Of a stretch of 47,988 nucleotides of DNA, positions 25,838-35,033 are shown piece after piece (positions within the stretch are counted from its first letter, which is position 1; every line of letters starts with the position of its first letter). Origin of the DNA: Planctomycetota bacterium. GTDB taxonomy: Bacteria > Planctomycetota > UBA8742 > UBA2392. The position numbers and the translations under genes were made by a program. The notes below the pieces were generated by a model, which saw only the letters and a program-made list of their open reading frames with translations, ran no database searches and was not told the origin of the DNA. Location: contig JAGQRE010000011.1 in NCBI GenBank assembly GCA_020425695.1, positions 1 to 47,988 on the forward strand, written 5' to 3'.

Positions 25838-26642
25838 CTTGCGATGTCAGCGGTTGCCGAAATCGTTCCGGCAACTGCTCTACTGTCTTTGCTCGCGCCC
25901 AGAGCCCGTCGAACAGCACACGCATGTTCTCGGCCAGACCCTTGTTCGGGACAACCAGCCCCATGGTCGCGTTGTCTTCTTCCGCAAGTTCGATCATCGC
26001 AGACTTGCCATCGATCACCATCATGCGCAGCGGAACACCGTCAGCGAAACGCACACGACCCTCCAGGTCTTCCGCGTTCTGCAGTACCTGCGGGCCGTAC
26101 ACGGCGTCCTCAAGCACCAACGAATCGATCACGTAGCGCAGTTTTACGCCGCGGCTGAGCATCTGACGGTCGATCTCGGTATCGGGACCCATGACCATCG
26201 GCGCCTTCACGGCAATCAGCAGTTCTTCTTCAACGGTGTCGAAAGCCTCGTTGACGACACCGACGATCTGGCCTGAGCGCACCAGCCGGATGCCGAGGCT
26301 GCCAGGATCATCCGTCGGTGAGTCCGGCGCTTTGACGGCCAGTTCCTTCATGTCTGTCTTGGATTCCGCGAGCGCGTCTTCGACGCTGCGGCGGTAGTTT
26401 TCGAATGCTTGCTCAGGCGGGATGCCACGGTAAAGCTTGACGTCGCCCAGCACTTGCTCTGCAAAGCCGCGTTCAACCAGGCTGCTCAGGGCGCCATAGA
26501 CTTTGCTTTGGGGCACACCGGACTTACGCACGACGCGAGATGCCGGCGCACGCGTTTCCCCAAGAAGCGCCAGATAAACCTGAGCTTCGTAGCCACTGAG
26601 TCCCATTTTCTTTAGCTTCTGAATCCACTCGTCGCGATTCAC
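25833..26642 (-). CDS. TrmB-family transcriptional regulator
   Basis: The 269-residue protein has an N-terminal winged helix of the TrmB type (GLSGYEAQVYLALLGETRAP, SKVYGALSSLVERGFAE). A short coiled part follows, then a C-terminal domain like the phospholipase-D-fold sensor domain of TrmB proteins (EELLIAVKAP, LRMMVIDGKSAMIELAEED). TrmB regulators bind sugars in archaea; in bacteria the ligands are mostly unknown. I choose the GTG at 26642, five bases after a perfect GGAGG, rather than the GTG at 26654, which is itself part of that GTGGAGG. It lies on the same strand as, and 149 bases upstream of, the second giant gene, which it may control. Confidence 0.88.
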   Translation of the reverse strand: MNRDEWIQKLKKMGLSGYEAQVYLALLGETRAPASRVVRKSGVPQSKVYGALSSLVERGFAEQVLGDVKLYRGIPPEQAFENYRRSVEDALAESKTDMKELAVKAPDSPTDDPGSLGIRLVRSGQIVGVVNEAFDTVEEELLIAVKAPMVMGPDTEIDRQMLSRGVKLRYVIDSLVLEDAVYGPQVLQNAEDLEGRVRFADGVPLRMMVIDGKSAMIELAEEDNATMGLVVPNKGLAENMRVLFDGLWARAKTVEQLPERFRQPLTSQG

Positions 26643-27234
26643 AAATGCCTCCACGTCGACAGACAGATCAATTGGCCGGACGGATTTCGTCTGGCTTCAA
26701 CTTAGTCTTTGGACGTGAATCACTCGTTGAGTGGAGCGCGCGGACCTTCCTGGCGGGAAAAGCACATTCCCGTGTCACGCACGTTTTGAGTTAAGGCTTC
26801 TTTGAGTTTCTGGCGCATAAGATCTAACCGGGGGTTGTAGCGACCACCATAGGTCACTGCAAGAATTATCTCACATAGATTCTTTGTTTCACATGCAAAT
26901 CGGCTTTTCCAGTTTTGTGTTTAACGCACAGCCTCCCGGTGACCTTCCTGAAAGCCGATTTTTAGCGGGTTTCGGCGATCTTCCCTCCGCCATCCGGGAG
27001 CGGGTCGGCAGACTAACTATTTGTCCCCATAAAACACTTATTCCACGCCTCGACACCACCCCTGCAAGTGGTGATTGTGTCTGGTTTCGCGCGACCCGGC
27101 GAGAAGCGTCATCCAAGGCCGCGAAGCTCACGCCGCTGCACTACGGGCACAGATGTACACCGCACAGACGAGCATCTCGTGGCGTTTGTCCACGGTTGAA
27201 TTAGGGGTCGAATAACGGTAACTGGCACACACTC
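26643..27234. other. Gene-free stretch with an 11-bp inverted repeat
   Basis: About 590 bases with no convincing gene on either strand. It is less GC-rich than its neighbours. A perfect inverted repeat AAATCGGCTTT / AAAGCCGATTT lies at 26897-26907 and 26951-26961 and is followed by TT, so on the plus strand it looks like a loose terminator-like stem. An overlapping pair CTCCCGG and CCGGGAG lies nearby. It may contain the promoter of the TrmB gene and remains of the missing 5' part of the TPR gene at 27235. Confidence 0.5.
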
Positions 27235-28869
27235 ATGCACGATATCCCAGCAGAGCAGGCTTACCTCTTTCGCCACGCGATGCTGCGTGAAGCCGCCTAC
27301 GAGCTGCATCTGCCCAGTACGCGAAGCGCTTTGCACGGTCTGGCGTTGAATCTAATTGAAGAACACTTTGGTGGACGCCCACCCGACTTCCTGCTTGCGC
27401 CGGCCCGTGAATCCAAGCCCGACCCGCATCCGCTTGATGCCTTTGCCGCGGAGATGGCTGCCCACGCTGCAGCAGCCTCAAACCCCGTCGAAGCCCTTTA
27501 CCTAAAACGCGCGGCTTACACGGCGGAGAATGACTTTCGGTACTCCGAAGCAATCGGTCTCTGGCGCAAACTGCGCGAACTTAAAACAACCGACGAATCA
27601 GCCGAGGCTGGGCGACGCGCCGGCTCACTCGCAGTCAAGCTGGGCAGAATGAGCGAAGCCGCGGCATGGTTGAAAGACGCCCGTGACGACGCAGAGTCGC
27701 ACCGTATGTGGGCTACCGCAGCCCTCGCTGAGGCTGAACTTGCAGGCGTTGAGAGATTCCAAACAGGCCCTGAGATATGCGAGCAACGCCAACAACGCGC
27801 CCTGAAGACAGCCCAGCAGGCAGGGAGCAACCAAGGCGTATTGGCAATCTTGATGAGCCTGGGCCTGCTGTACCACAATACAGGCCGGGCCGAGGCGGCA
27901 GAATCCCACTACCGCCAGGCCTTAAAAGCTCAGCGGGAAGCTGGCAATCGGCGAAGTGAGGGTGTTCTGTTGGATAATCTCGCTGGGCTGCTAAAGGCGA
28001 CGGGGCGTCTTGCGTTGGCTGAGGAGACTGCCTCGGAAGCGCTCACGATCCACCGTGAACTCGGAAATCGACAGAGCGAAGCAATCAGCATCGGCACCAT
28101 CGGTTCGATCCGGCAAAGCACGGGCAACATGGATGAAGCTGAAACACTTTATCGTGAATCCATCGCGATCCACGCAGAGATTGGAAGTCGCAAGTACGAG
28201 GCGCAAGGACTGAGCAATCTCAGCACGATTTTGGGCGGATTGGAACGGTGGGATGAAGCGATCTCCATGCAGCAGGAGGCCCTTGCGACCTTTCAGGAAC
28301 TCGGCGACCGACAATGGGAAGGTGTTGCCGTTGCACGATTGGCAACTTATTGCGACGACAGAAGACAGTTCAAAGAGGCCGAGGAGTTGTACCTCAAAGC
28401 CATCGCGATCCTTAAGGCGGCAGGTGATGTTCGTACCGCCAGCGTAAACCTCGGGAATCTCGCCGGGTTGCTGCTGGCAACGGGTCGCGCTGAAGAAGCG
28501 GAGACGCTCTTCATTGAGGCGCTAACCAATCACCGCAAGCTCAAGAACCTGTATTCGGAAGGGCTTACGCTGGGCAACCTCGGGGCGCTCTATATGCAAC
28601 TCGACCGCCCGGAAGAAGCCGCATCCAGCTTTGAACAGGCCTTGCGCGTCAATCGTGAGCAGGGTAACCGACGAGCGGAGGGACTCGCGTGCTGTGATTA
28701 CGCCATCCTGAAGCTCAAGAGAGGTGACGTCAAAGAGGCCGCTCGCATGTGGCGAAAAGGCGCTGAGTTACTGCGGGCAGTTGAGCAGCACCAGGCACTG
28801 GCCGACAAAACTTCCACCATGCGCGAAGCGTGTCAAAAAGCCGGGGCACAGCCCTTCGACGCGAGTTAA
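27235..28869 (+). CDS. TPR protein, probable remnant of an AAA-TPR protein
   Basis: The 544-residue protein starts with HDIPAEQAYLFRHAMLREAA and YELHLPSTRSALH. This is the conserved end of the AAA ATPase domain of signalling proteins that pair an ATPase (often with a kinase or cyclase) with TPRs. The ATPase itself is missing. An in-frame TAG at 27202-27204 closes the frame 30 bases before the ATG, and no Shine-Dalgarno sequence is seen. The rest is at least eight units of about 40 residues like NRRSEGVLLDNLAGLLKATG, of the kinesin-light-chain-like TPR type. It may be a 5'-truncated gene still able to make the TPR part. Its stop codon overlaps that of phoH. Confidence 0.75.
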   Translation: MHDIPAEQAYLFRHAMLREAAYELHLPSTRSALHGLALNLIEEHFGGRPPDFLLAPARESKPDPHPLDAFAAEMAAHAAAASNPVEALYLKRAAYTAENDFRYSEAIGLWRKLRELKTTDESAEAGRRAGSLAVKLGRMSEAAAWLKDARDDAESHRMWATAALAEAELAGVERFQTGPEICEQRQQRALKTAQQAGSNQGVLAILMSLGLLYHNTGRAEAAESHYRQALKAQREAGNRRSEGVLLDNLAGLLKATGRLALAEETASEALTIHRELGNRQSEAISIGTIGSIRQSTGNMDEAETLYRESIAIHAEIGSRKYEAQGLSNLSTILGGLERWDEAISMQQEALATFQELGDRQWEGVAVARLATYCDDRRQFKEAEELYLKAIAILKAAGDVRTASVNLGNLAGLLLATGRAEEAETLFIEALTNHRKLKNLYSEGLTLGNLGALYMQLDRPEEAASSFEQALRVNREQGNRRAEGLACCDYAILKLKRGDVKEAARMWRKGAELLRAVEQHQALADKTSTMREACQKAGAQPFDAS

Positions 28870-29810
28870 CTACCGTTGCGTTTGGCGTCGCTGGTTTCGT
28901 AGGCGTCGATGATGCGCTGCACCATGTCGTCGCGGACGATGTCAGAGTTTCCAAGGCGGCAGACTTTGACACCTTCCACACCGTCCAGGCGCCCAATGAC
29001 GTCCACCAGGCCGGACCTCTGCCCATCAGGAAGGTCAGTCTGGCTGACGTCGCCTGTGACCACGGCCTTACTGCGGCGTCCTAGGCGCGTCAGGAACATC
29101 AGCATCTGCTTCGGCGTGGTGTTCTGGGCTTCGTCCAGCAGAATGAACGCGCGATCAAGCGTACGCCCCCGCATGAAAGCGAGCGGCGCAACCTCAATCA
29201 CATCGCGCTCGATGTAGCGCTGAATCTGCTGCATCGGCAACATGGCGCCCAACGCATCAAAGATCGGGCGCAGGTACGGGTTCACTTTCGCCTGGTAGTC
29301 ACCCGGCAGAAAGCCGAGCTTTTCACCCGCTTCAACGGCCGGGCGCACCAGTACGAGTTTGCTCACGTTGCCGTGGATCAATGCCGCAACGGCCATGCTG
29401 GTCGCCAAGAATGTCTTACCGGTACCTGCCGGGCCGACGCCGAACGTTACATTGCAGCTCTTTATGGCCTCAATGTAGGCTTCCTGGCCAGGTGTCATCG
29501 GCTTGGCGCCCTGGAGCCCCAACGGCGCGATTTCCGGGTTGCTGTCGCCGTCGTTTGAATCCAGGCGCAACAGCGCGCTCTCGACGTCCTGGGTACGGAT
29601 CTGCCCGTACTTGCGGACCTTCTCGATCAGCGCAAGCAGCGCCACGTAGGCGTCCAGCACGCCCTGCTCGCCGCCGGCGATGCGCAGGTTGTTGTCGCGC
29701 GCGAAGACCTTTACGTCAAAGTGCCCACGGATCATCTTCAAATGACGATCACGCTCGCCGAAGAGGGCGTAAGCCTCTTCTTTGTCACGCAACCTGATCG
29801 ATTTTTCCAT
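28866..29810 (-). CDS. phoH: PhoH-family ATPase
   Basis: The 314-residue protein has Walker A GPAGTGKT (residues 126-133), Walker B FILLDEAQNTTPKQMLMFLTR and the sensor-like MVVTGD-type segment AVVTGDVSQTDLPDG. PhoH proteins are cytoplasmic ATPases of the helicase superfamily, linked to RNA metabolism and often found with ybeY. The N-terminal part (1-100) is the usual PhoH N-domain. The ATG at 29810 (MEKSIRLRDKEEAYALFG) has AAGG 5 bases before it and fits family length; the ATG at 29864 would add 18 residues. Its TAA overlaps the TAA of the convergent TPR gene within TTAA at 28866-28869. Confidence 0.95.
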   Translation of the reverse strand: MEKSIRLRDKEEAYALFGERDRHLKMIRGHFDVKVFARDNNLRIAGGEQGVLDAYVALLALIEKVRKYGQIRTQDVESALLRLDSNDGDSNPEIAPLGLQGAKPMTPGQEAYIEAIKSCNVTFGVGPAGTGKTFLATSMAVAALIHGNVSKLVLVRPAVEAGEKLGFLPGDYQAKVNPYLRPIFDALGAMLPMQQIQRYIERDVIEVAPLAFMRGRTLDRAFILLDEAQNTTPKQMLMFLTRLGRRSKAVVTGDVSQTDLPDGQRSGLVDVIGRLDGVEGVKVCRLGNSDIVRDDMVQRIIDAYETSDAKRNGS

Positions 29811-29961
29811 GAAGCCTTGAGAGGAAGTGTGTTTGGAGCGACGACGCTCGAGTGTTTTTCCCATGGGACTATTGTACCCTTTGTGCTTCTTTCTGCCACA
29901 CCACTTTGGACGTGTTAGCCACCTGTGGACAGGCTGTGCGAAGCGGGTTGCCCCCTGTCTA

Positions 29962-30876
29962 TTACGCGGGCCACAAGGCCAGCACCACAATCAATAACGG
30001 CCCGGTTAACATGAAATTATCGATGATATCCATGACACCGCCGAACGAAGGCACGAGGTGACCGCTGTCTTTGATGCCCGCAGCACGCTTGAAACCACTC
30101 TCAACCAAGTCGCCCGCCTGGGCCGCAATCCCAACAAAGAAACCCAGAATCGCCCCGTACCACCACTCAACGACCACGGGTTTCATTGCGCCGTGGGTGG
30201 CCCAGTTCCCCCACAGGAACGCGATTGCGCCGCCGCCTGCGCTGAACAGCAAGCCGAACAGCGCCCCCTCAATGGTCTTGCCCTTGCTCAGGTGCGGGAT
30301 CAGCTTGTGACGCCCAAGCATGCTGCCCATCAGATAGGCACCGACATCGCCGAGGCGACTGGCCGCCAGCAGGAAGTAGGCCAGCCATTCGCCGCTGGTG
30401 GGCACACGCCGAATCCAGAGAATCACGGTGATCGGTAGAATCACGTACAGGAACAAACCGAGGTTGTTGGTAATGCGCGGGCTGAGGTTTGCAACATCCG
30501 TGCGAACCAACCCGACCAGCGAGTAGATCACGGCCACAAGCAGCGGAAGCACTAACGTCAGGTGCCTCAAGCTGTCGGGTACGATGAACAGATAGTCCGG
30601 TTCGCCCTGCCAAAGGCCGGCAAAAGCCCCAAGCTTGGGTGGCTCAGCCACAAACTGGACGTAGCACATCATGACAATGGTGGTGGCGTACAGCAGCCCG
30701 GTGTCGAGTGGCAGCCCGCGATAGCGGAGCATTTTGCCCAACTCGTAGATGCCGCCGAGGCACGCAATCAGCGCGATACCAAAGAAGCCCCACGTGAATT
30801 GCGCAAAGTGATCAAGCGCAAGAACGCCGATCAACCCAAAGAACAACGAGAATCCAAAGAAGAAGCGTTTGCCCAT
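29962..30876 (-). CDS. cdsA: Phosphatidate cytidylyltransferase
   Basis: The 304-residue integral membrane enzyme makes CDP-diacylglycerol from phosphatidic acid and CTP, the branch point for bacterial phospholipids. It has about eight hydrophobic segments. The C-terminal signature is GDLVESGFKRAAGIKDSGH followed by LVPSFGGVMDIIDN. Against the family signature, the His of the P-x-H-G-G motif is Phe, and the Arg of D-R-x-D is Ile. The catalytic Lys-Asp pair is kept. Whether these changes matter is unknown. The gene lies 152 bases upstream of phoH on the same strand, so the two may be co-transcribed. Confidence 0.93.
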   Translation of the reverse strand: MGKRFFFGFSLFFGLIGVLALDHFAQFTWGFFGIALIACLGGIYELGKMLRYRGLPLDTGLLYATTIVMMCYVQFVAEPPKLGAFAGLWQGEPDYLFIVPDSLRHLTLVLPLLVAVIYSLVGLVRTDVANLSPRITNNLGLFLYVILPITVILWIRRVPTSGEWLAYFLLAASRLGDVGAYLMGSMLGRHKLIPHLSKGKTIEGALFGLLFSAGGGAIAFLWGNWATHGAMKPVVVEWWYGAILGFFVGIAAQAGDLVESGFKRAAGIKDSGHLVPSFGGVMDIIDNFMLTGPLLIVVLALWPA

Positions 30877-30931
30877 CGGCTCGAACGATAACCACGTACG
30901 TTAAAGGGGCAAGACGCTTCGGTTTTGACTT

Positions 30932-32308
30932 CTAGTCGTCGTTCAGCTCTTTCCGCAGATCGGACAGCGAAAACGTAACTTCGAGCGTCGGCTGGGCATG
31001 GGTTAGCATGACCACTCCATAGCTGAGATATGCGACTCTTTCACCGTCACGGCGCGAGTCGATCCAGATACCGTAGGAACGACCAACAACGAGCTTCTCG
31101 AACGTGTGATCTCCGACTGAGCCCTCAACTTCGCCCAACGTATCGCCACCGCGACAAAAGCCGTTGTAGATCTGGTAACTGAAAGATTCACCGGCGGGCA
31201 AGGCATCCAGACAAGCTATGCGCAACGAGCCGATAGGTTCAGTCATGGTGACTGTACCCAGATCTGTCACCTCACCAGCGACTACGTCCGCCTGCACTTC
31301 CTCAAACTGCTTTCCCTTGGCCTCAACACGGAAGCGCCCAAATCCGGCCGGCTGGCCTTCTAACAAAGCAACTCCGTCAGAGTCTGCCACGGCGACGAGG
31401 TACGCCGTCTTCTCGGCTGGAAACGACGGAAAGCTCGCGGTCAGGTACTCAATCGTCGCACCCGGGATTGGCGAGTTGCTCTTGTCGACGATTTTCACTT
31501 GGAGTGATCCGGGCGTGTACTGCTCAATCACCAGCTCATGTTCACCGGGGCCCGGCACTTCCGGAAGCTGTTTGAAGTAGGCCGTGTCCGGCCCGGTGAC
31601 GAGCAGACACATCGGCCCAGAATCTTCGTGTTGCACCTTGGTTTTGAGGGCTTCGCCAAGGCGAAGCTTCTCGCATTCCGCGCGGTGATCACCTGCCAGC
31701 AGGCGAACAGTGGTTTCGTCTCCAACCCCCTCCGGCACTTGCAGGTTGTAGAGATAGCGCCCCTGCCCCGGAGCAGTCGGCTGAAGTGTGATAACGACTT
31801 CAGCTACACCATCAAACTTTTCAGGCGGGAGCGTCTCCGAGTAGTGAGCGTACTCCAGACGCTGGCTGCGTAGATAAATCCGCACCGGCGTATCCTCCGG
31901 CATCCCTTGCAGCGGAAGCGTACCGTCCAACGCCAGCAGCACAGTCGTAATTTTTCGGGTCAGGTCAGGCTCCGAGGACAAGAATTCGGAACTCGTATTC
32001 CGCTGTGGGCTCTCGGCGTCCCGGTACCAGCCATCGCAACTTACTGACACCTGCCCTTTGTCGTATGGCTTTCCGTCTGCATAAACCACACGCAGTGTCG
32101 CTGCGCGTTCAGGTTCCTCCGGCTTCGCCTCGGGGCTCCAGCTTTCCGGCTGCTTGGATGGGACCCGCTCTTCGGCATACTGATTCCCGTACTGGGCGGC
32201 TGAGTTACCCGCATTCTGTGCGAATGGCGCGATCTGCGTAACCAATAAGGCGACAAATGCGCCGATACCGACCACAATCAAGACAACCGGCATGTAGAGA
32301 TTCTTCAT
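30932..32308 (-). CDS. Membrane-anchored protein with Ig-like or carboxypeptidase-regulatory-like domains
   Basis: This 458-residue protein starts at the ATG at 32308, eight bases after GGAGGAGG. The GTG 18 bases earlier is part of that ribosome binding site and is rejected. Residues 5-28 form one transmembrane helix (VVLIVVGIGAFVALLVTQI), and the rest is outside. The body is beta-rich with SLQVKIVDKSNSPIPGATIE, a typical start of a carboxypeptidase-regulatory-like domain, repeated more loosely at residues about 70 and 370. Such domains are structural. No enzymatic motif is seen. It lies between cdsA and HPr on the same strand. I do not recognise a specific family. Confidence 0.78.
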   Translation of the reverse strand: MKNLYMPVVLIVVGIGAFVALLVTQIAPFAQNAGNSAAQYGNQYAEERVPSKQPESWSPEAKPEEPERAATLRVVYADGKPYDKGQVSVSCDGWYRDAESPQRNTSSEFLSSEPDLTRKITTVLLALDGTLPLQGMPEDTPVRIYLRSQRLEYAHYSETLPPEKFDGVAEVVITLQPTAPGQGRYLYNLQVPEGVGDETTVRLLAGDHRAECEKLRLGEALKTKVQHEDSGPMCLLVTGPDTAYFKQLPEVPGPGEHELVIEQYTPGSLQVKIVDKSNSPIPGATIEYLTASFPSFPAEKTAYLVAVADSDGVALLEGQPAGFGRFRVEAKGKQFEEVQADVVAGEVTDLGTVTMTEPIGSLRIACLDALPAGESFSYQIYNGFCRGGDTLGEVEGSVGDHTFEKLVVGRSYGIWIDSRRDGERVAYLSYGVVMLTHAQPTLEVTFSLSDLRKELNDD

Positions 32309-32458
32309 CAGGCGGTCCTCCTCCACTGACCAATACTCTCATCGGCCGCGCAAGTAGCTGCTACAAACTGTCATCCGGTTTCTCAAATGCGGCAATCAGC
32401 AGACGGGGTGCACCGAAGCGCTGTCGCTGGACACAACGGCTCTCGATCAGTCGATGCG

Positions 32459-32734
32459 CTATTCTTCGTTGAGATAGAACTTGTTCTTGAACAGGTCGAT
32501 CAGGGCCTTTACGGCGTCGTCTGCGTCGTCGCCCTCAGCCTCTACCTTCAGCACGGTGCCCTTCTCGGCCGCGAGCATGATGACGTCGATGATGCTTTTG
32601 GCGTTGCAGCGTTGCTCGCCGCGGATCAGGTAAATCTCGGCCCCGAACCGCGACGCGGTCTCTATGACCTTCATCGCAGGGCGCTGGTGAAGGCCATACT
32701 TGTTCAGTAGTTCGACTTCCGCTGTGGCGGGCAT
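32459..32734 (-). CDS. ptsH: HPr-family phosphocarrier protein
   Basis: The 91-residue protein has the HPr active site KYGLHQRPAM with His16 and a conserved Ser47 in NAKSIIDVIM, the HPr-kinase target site of many bacteria. HPr carries phosphate from enzyme I to sugar- or nitrogen-type PTS proteins. No other PTS gene (enzyme I, EIIA, HPr kinase) is in this window, so the role here may be regulatory. GGAG lies 6 bases before the ATG at 32734. It is divergent from the CobW GTPase, with 162 bases between them. Confidence 0.95.
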   Translation of the reverse strand: MPATAEVELLNKYGLHQRPAMKVIETASRFGAEIYLIRGEQRCNAKSIIDVIMLAAEKGTVLKVEAEGDDADDAVKALIDLFKNKFYLNEE

Positions 32735-32896
32735 TCAGGCTCCCGAAGAAGAAGTCTACATAGGCCCGCGACACAAGAGAATCAAGGGCGTGGAATACGC
32801 GCTGAAAACTGCCCGTTGACTGACAGTTGGCGAAAGCCCTCTGGCCGGGGGCTTCGATGGCGCTATTCTCCTTAGTCCGGGCGATAAACGAGCGAG

Positions 32897-33964
32897 ATGA
32901 CGATGACCGTACCTGTGTACCTGGTGGCCGGCTTTTTGGGCTCAGGCAAAACCACGTTGATGAAACGCCTGCTGGAGCACCTGAACGCGCGCGGCGAAAA
33001 GCCGCTGGTGTTGATGAACGAATTCGGCGAATCCAACATCGACAACGAACTGCTTGAAGGCAGCAACGCGCAGATGCGCGAACTGATCGATGGCTGCATC
33101 TGCTGCACTTCAAAGACCGAGCTTACCAAAACGCTTTACGACATCGTCACCAACGACGCCCCGTCTTCCATCCTGATGGAAGCCACAGGACTGGCTGACC
33201 CCGTCGAGATTCTTGATATCTGCACCTTGCCGAACCTGCTTGATCGCCTTGAGTTGCGGACCATCGTCAGCATCGTAGACGCCAACCGCTGGGGCAAAGT
33301 CAGCCAGGCCGAGGCCCTGATGAAGCGCCAGGCCAAGTACGCCGATATCTTGCTGATCAACAAGACTGACGTCGTAGATGCAGACGTTGCAGATACCGTC
33401 GAGAAAGAAGTTCGCGAGCTTAACGCTCGCGCCAAGGTGCATCGCACCGTCCGCGCCGAGATCGACCCTGAACTGGTGATCGGCGCAACCGGCACCGAAG
33501 TCATCAACGACGGTAAGGACCACACGGCTTGCGACCACGAGCACGACCACTGTGAGCACACGGAAGACGGCCACGCGCATCATCACGACCATGGGCACGC
33601 ACACAAACACGATCATGCGCACGATCATTACCTCAGTTTCACACTGAAACCGAAGGGCGTTGCCAACAAGGCGAAGTTCAACGACTTCCTGAACGAAGGC
33701 CTGCCCGGGCTGCTGCGCCTGAAGGGCTTCCTGCAAGTTGAAGGCGTCGAGCCACAGGCCATTCTGCAATGGACCGGCGGCCACTGGGAAATGATCCCGC
33801 GCCCGGCCGTGCTGCGCGAGAAGCCGGATGTATTGGTGTTCATCGGTGAAGACCTCGACCGCCACGCCATCGTCCACAAACTTGAAGAATGCGGGCTGGA
33901 GTTCGACGCGGCGGAACACGCGCACGCCCATTCCCACGATCACGGCCATCACCATGAGCATTGA
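32897..33964 (+). CDS. CobW-type zinc metallochaperone GTPase
   Basis: The 355-residue G3E-family GTPase has Walker A GFLGSGKTT (residues 12-20), the conserved zinc motif GCICC (66-70), Walker B region SSILMEATGLADP and the guanine motif NKTD (155-158). A CobW C-terminal domain follows. A linker of about 30 residues at about 213-244 is nearly all His, Asp and Glu, with a second His-rich end at 340-355, typical of zinc-handling members such as ZigA/ZNG1. It probably delivers zinc to client enzymes. No Zur-like operator was recognised upstream. The ATG at 32897 and one at 32903 are both possible starts. The next gene overlaps its stop by 11 bases. Confidence 0.93.
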   Translation: MTMTVPVYLVAGFLGSGKTTLMKRLLEHLNARGEKPLVLMNEFGESNIDNELLEGSNAQMRELIDGCICCTSKTELTKTLYDIVTNDAPSSILMEATGLADPVEILDICTLPNLLDRLELRTIVSIVDANRWGKVSQAEALMKRQAKYADILLINKTDVVDADVADTVEKEVRELNARAKVHRTVRAEIDPELVIGATGTEVINDGKDHTACDHEHDHCEHTEDGHAHHHDHGHAHKHDHAHDHYLSFTLKPKGVANKAKFNDFLNEGLPGLLRLKGFLQVEGVEPQAILQWTGGHWEMIPRPAVLREKPDVLVFIGEDLDRHAIVHKLEECGLEFDAAEHAHAHSHDHGHHHEH

Positions 33965-35033
33965 ATGGCTGGAAGCAGAATCGGCGATTGACGAGCTTCT
34001 CGCACTGAAGCAACAGCGCGAGAAGCTGGAATCCGCCTATGACGGCAACCCGAAAGACGCCGAAAACGCTCTGCGCCTGATCAATGTGCTCGATCAGCTC
34101 GGTATTCCCGCGCAGGAGATGGCCGAGAAAATCGAGCCGGCCTTTGAGGCCAATCCCAACGACCCGGCCCTGATGGCCTGGCTTGGGCAACTTTCGTACC
34201 GTATGGGCCAGTTCAAGCTGTCCATGCTGACGCTCAAACACGCCATCAGCCTTGACGCCGACGACACGCTGGCGAATTTCACGCTTGGGCAGCTGATGCT
34301 GTATGCGGGAAGCTTTGAAGACGCCCAGCGCTACGCCGAACGCGCGTGGGCCACAGGCGTCGCGACCTACTACCGCAAAGAGATCGCCCGCCTTTACTGC
34401 ATCGCCCTCGCGCGCCTGCGCCGTTTCGATGAAGCGCTCGCATTTCAGCAAGAGCAACTGGCAGAGCGCCCGGACGACAGCCAGACCGTGATCGACACCG
34501 CCGACTTGCTCAGTGAAATGGGTCGCAGTGCCGAAGCCTTCACAATGCTGCAAGAGGCACAGGCGAAGAAGCCGACGGATACTGACTTGCTGTTCCGGCT
34601 CAGCGTCGGTCACTTTGAAAACAACGACTTTGCCAAGGCACTGAGTTGGGCTGACAAGATCCTGCAGGCCGACGCACAACACCTGGAAGCCTGGAACCTG
34701 CGGGCGCAGATCAAGTCAAAGCTGGGCGATTTCAGAGGCGCTCTGGCTGACCACGAAATGATCCGTGAACTCAGCAAGACCATGCCGTTGGACCAGAGTT
34801 TCCGCGCAAGCTGTTTTGAGGGCATGGGCGACAAGCCAGCCGCAATCGCCGCACTGAAACAGGGGCTGATCGAGGCCAAAGACTGGGCCGAGCGTCGCCA
34901 GCAATACCAGCAGCATCTCGATCGCTTGCAGATTCAGCCGCCGTCCGAGCAGCAACGCCAGCACAAGCTTGGCCCTAACGACCCATGCTGGTGCGGCAGC
35001 GGCAAGAAACTCAAGAAGTGCCACAGCGCTTGA
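33954..35033 (+). CDS. TPR protein with SEC-C zinc motif
   Basis: The 359-residue protein starts with MSIEWLEAESAIDELLALKQ. The ATG at 33954 overlaps the end of the CobW gene, so the two are translationally coupled. Residues about 40-310 hold several TPR units (for example LSYRMGQFKLSMLTLKHAI). The C-terminus is a SEC-C motif, GPNDPCWCGSGKKLKKCH, a small zinc finger also found at the end of SecA. Coupling of a zinc chaperone with a SEC-C zinc-finger protein suggests a client or partner relation. That is inference. Confidence 0.9.
   Translation: MSIEWLEAESAIDELLALKQQREKLESAYDGNPKDAENALRLINVLDQLGIPAQEMAEKIEPAFEANPNDPALMAWLGQLSYRMGQFKLSMLTLKHAISLDADDTLANFTLGQLMLYAGSFEDAQRYAERAWATGVATYYRKEIARLYCIALARLRRFDEALAFQQEQLAERPDDSQTVIDTADLLSEMGRSAEAFTMLQEAQAKKPTDTDLLFRLSVGHFENNDFAKALSWADKILQADAQHLEAWNLRAQIKSKLGDFRGALADHEMIRELSKTMPLDQSFRASCFEGMGDKPAAIAALKQGLIEAKDWAERRQQYQQHLDRLQIQPPSEQQRQHKLGPNDPCWCGSGKKLKKCHSA

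Noticed and set aside
26884..27204. 106-codon frame before the truncated TPR gene
   Set aside because: No ribosome binding site, odd composition and no likeness to the missing ATPase domain.
32832..32857. Zur-type or riboswitch control upstream of the zinc GTPase
   Set aside because: Only a GAAAGCCC/GGGGCTTC hairpin is present; no recognisable zinc operator or riboswitch motif.
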